NCBI GenBank assembly: GCA_905221605.1
Contig: CAJNDS010001491.1
Coordinates: 443,860 to 466,359, forward strand
DNA: 22,500 nucleotides
Source of the DNA: Symbiodinium natans
Taxonomy: Eukaryota; Sar; Dinophyceae; Suessiales; Symbiodiniaceae
Direction of reading: 5' to 3'
This document shows positions 21,315 to 22,500 of this stretch, in pieces. The notes beneath the pieces were generated by a model. It was given only the letters and a program-made list of their open reading frames with translations, was not told the DNA's origin and searched no databases. Numbering within the stretch: the stretch's first letter is position 1; every line of letters starts with the position of its first letter. Position numbers and translations under genes: made by a program.

Positions 21315-21381
21315 ATCTCAGGGCGCTGCTGGAACCTTCTTCCGGCTGGGGCAACCTTCGGTGTGGGCCTGCTGTCATCTC
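21315..21381 (-). CDS. Candidate coding exon
   Basis: Minus-strand acceptor GATCTGCAG|G. The 22 codons include EMTAGPHRRLPQPEEGSSSA and the donor is GAGAT|GTAATA. Phase 0 to 1; the start fits 21600-21649. The frame is open further upstream (PEATRSPQPETPEDLQ). Family unknown. Confidence 0.45.
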
Positions 21382-21448
21382 CTGCAGATCTTCTGGGGTT
21401 TCGGGTTGCGGGCTTCGGGTGGCTTCAGGGAACCTGGACCCGAAACCA

Positions 21449-21605
21449 ACCCTAAACCCCAAACCCTAAACGCTAAACCCTAAACCCTAAAACATAAACC
21501 CTAAACCCTGAACCCTGAACCCTGAACCCTGAACCCTAAACCCCAAACCCCAAACACTAAACCCTAAACCCTAAAAACCAAACCCTGAACTTCGTAAACC
21601 TTAAA
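21449..21605 (-). repeat. Telomeric block, CCCTAAA with variants
   Basis: About 21 units, including CCCTGAA runs and CCCCAAA. Confidence 0.94.
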
Positions 21606-21649
21606 AGCCCTGAATCTTTTGCAGCTGGACTCATGCCAAGTCTCAAGGC
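21600..21649 (-). CDS. Candidate coding exon
   Basis: Minus-strand acceptor GGTGCACAG|G. The 16 codons are LETWHESSCKRFRAFK and the donor is TTTAAG|GTTTAC at the repeat edge. Start phase 1, end phase 0. It lies between opposed telomeric blocks. Short. Confidence 0.4.
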
Positions 21650-21703
21650 CTGTGCACCAGCTCCCTCTATCCCGAAGCCCGAAACACGAAAGCCCTTAAA
21701 CCC

Positions 21704-21874
21704 AGGGTTTAGGGTTTAGGGTTTAGGGTTTAGGGCTTAGGGTTTAGGGTTTAGGGTTTAGGGTTGAGGGTTTAGGGTTTAGGGTTTAGGGTTAGGGTTT
21801 CGGGCTAGGGGGCCCCGGGTTTAGGGTTAGGGTTTCGGGTTTAGGGCTTAGGGTTGAGGGCTTAGGGCTTAGGC
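21704..21874 (+). repeat. Telomeric block, TTTAGGG
   Basis: About 23 units, with GCTTAGG and TTGAGGG variants at the right. Confidence 0.95.
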
Positions 21875-21911
21875 TTCTGCACCTCCCTCGACCCCGCACC
21901 CAAAGCTTCAG

Positions 21912-21979
21912 CCTAAAACCCTAAACCCTAAGCCCTAAACCCTGAACCCTAAACCCGAAACCCGAAACCCTAAACCCTG
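21912..21979 (-). repeat. Telomeric block, CCCTAAA
   Basis: About nine units, with CCCGAAA and CCCTGAA. Opposed to 21704-21874 with a 37-bp spacer. Confidence 0.93.
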
Positions 21980-22059
21980 CTCGGGCGCACCCGTCGCAAG
22001 GCTTCCAGGACCATCTCAATGGTGTAGTCGCCTCGGAGGAGTTTGATTACACCAGGACT
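21976..22059 (-). CDS. Candidate coding exon, strong composition
   Basis: The acceptor is TTTAG, a telomeric word. There are 28 codons, including VIKLLRGDYTIEMVLEALRR and VRPSR. The end is CAGG|GTTTAGGG, with the donor in the telomeric unit; CCGA|GCAGGG is an alternative GC donor that would match 21600-21649 in phase. A charged helix-like pattern. Family not recognised. Confidence 0.55.
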
Positions 22060-22158
22060 CTAAACCCTCAGCCCAAAACCCTAAACCCTAAACCCTAAAC
22101 CCTAAACCCTAAACCCCAAACCCCAAACCCCAAACCCCAAACCCTAAACCCAAACCCG
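22060..22158 (-). repeat. Telomeric block, CCCTAAA and CCCCAAA
   Basis: About 13 units, with a run of four CCCCAAA. Confidence 0.95.
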
Positions 22159-22176
22159 GGTAGCAGGTAGGGTGGA

Positions 22177-22193
22177 GGGGGGGGGGGGGGGGG
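22177..22193 (+). repeat. Poly-G tract (17 G)
   Basis: A pure G run just after a telomeric block. Confidence 0.95.
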
Positions 22194-22215
22194 CGCCTGG
22201 GCCCTGAACTCTGGC

Positions 22216-22390
22216 TTAGGGTTTAGGGCTTCAGGTTCACTGCAACCACAACCTTTCCGATTTGGGTTTAGGGGTTACCGGTCAGGGTTTAGCGCAGCGT
22301 TCACTGCAACCACAGCCGTTCGGTGTAGGGTTTAGGGTTCACTGCAACCACAACCTTTCTTTAGGGTTTGGGGTTCAAGGATTCGGGTTC
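22216..22390 (+). repeat. Hybrid repeat: 22-bp unit plus telomeric words
   Basis: TTCACTGCAACCACAACCTTTC occurs at 22236, 22300 (two mismatches plus a shifted base) and 22338. Each copy is followed by TTTGGGTTTAGGGG or TGTAGGGTTTAGGG-like telomeric words. Confidence 0.9.
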
Positions 22391-22500
22391 GGGTTGAGGA
22401 CGCCGCCAGACATTGGGGATTCTATGCTACTGGGAGCGGTGGGCGGCCTCCGGAACGAAACTTTCATGAAGGGGGGGCAGGTTAGAACGGGGAGCCTGAC
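22391..22500. other. Right-end unique DNA
   Basis: GC-rich DNA with a seven-G run at 22471-22477. Too short to judge. Confidence 0.4.

Noticed and set aside
21277-21462. 61-codon minus ATG frame as a complete gene
   Set aside because: Its ends are telomeric words (GFRV). Only the central part (21315-21381) has usable exon edges.
1-22500. A true chromosome end
   Set aside because: Blocks are interstitial, alternate in orientation and are interrupted by unique DNA. No terminal one-orientation array is present at either window end.
1-22500. CRISPR array, prokaryotic operons, rRNA or tRNA genes
   Set aside because: Repeats are contiguous heptamers or minisatellites without regular unique spacers, and I recognised no RNA gene sequence.
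1-22500. Dinoflagellate spliced-leader relic
   Set aside because: I looked by eye for the conserved leader core and did not find it. This weakens but does not exclude the lineage guess.

Overview
The window looks like nuclear DNA of a eukaryote whose telomere repeat is TTTAGGG. Roughly a quarter of it is interstitial telomeric repeat: about 60 separate blocks, in both orientations, spread from end to end. I see no prokaryotic operons, rRNA, tRNA or CRISPR. A dinoflagellate (Symbiodiniaceae-like) is my best guess. The reasons are the TTTAGGG unit, GC-rich coding-like islands of 45-190 bp with long introns, apparent GC as well as GT donors, and AG|G acceptors. No spliced-leader relic was seen, and another TTTAGGG lineage is possible.

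Layout. The blocks are not randomly oriented. Reading the + strand, a CCCTAAA block is repeatedly followed by a short GC-rich island and then a TTTAGGG block (about 20 times). Microsatellites, MITE-like foldback elements and AT-richer filler lie between a TTTAGGG block and the next CCCTAAA block. Read on the minus strand, the islands behave like exons. They are open in a frame with protein-like composition, have AG at the 5' edge, and have GT or GC within a few bases of where sense-strand TTTAGGG begins. The introns then start with TTTAGGG and end with CCCTAAA, so each could fold into a telomeric-repeat hairpin. Reading phase chains through five successive islands (8976 down to 7165). I recognise no protein family, so products are left unnamed. 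All exon calls are from reading by eye and are moderate to low confidence.

Regions. 1-1480 holds GC-rich filler, a telomeric block and an ACTC microsatellite. 1500-3930 has foldback elements, many telomeric blocks, two exon-like islands and a long TTTAGGC variant array. 4020-4460 is a nested foldback element. 4690-9900 is the densest exon-like and telomeric alternation. 10180-10800 is a 21-bp minisatellite with an inverted segment. 10900-15650 is more alternation with variant arrays. 15930-16450 is a degenerate minisatellite. 16890-18420 has islands plus a foldback element. 18700-22500 has further islands, a paired element copy and a hybrid repeat at the right end.

The longest open frames in the window (10060-10828) are by-products of the 21-bp repeat and are not genes. 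At least three foldback-element copies carry a telomeric block where a sister copy has none, so some blocks arrived by insertion.
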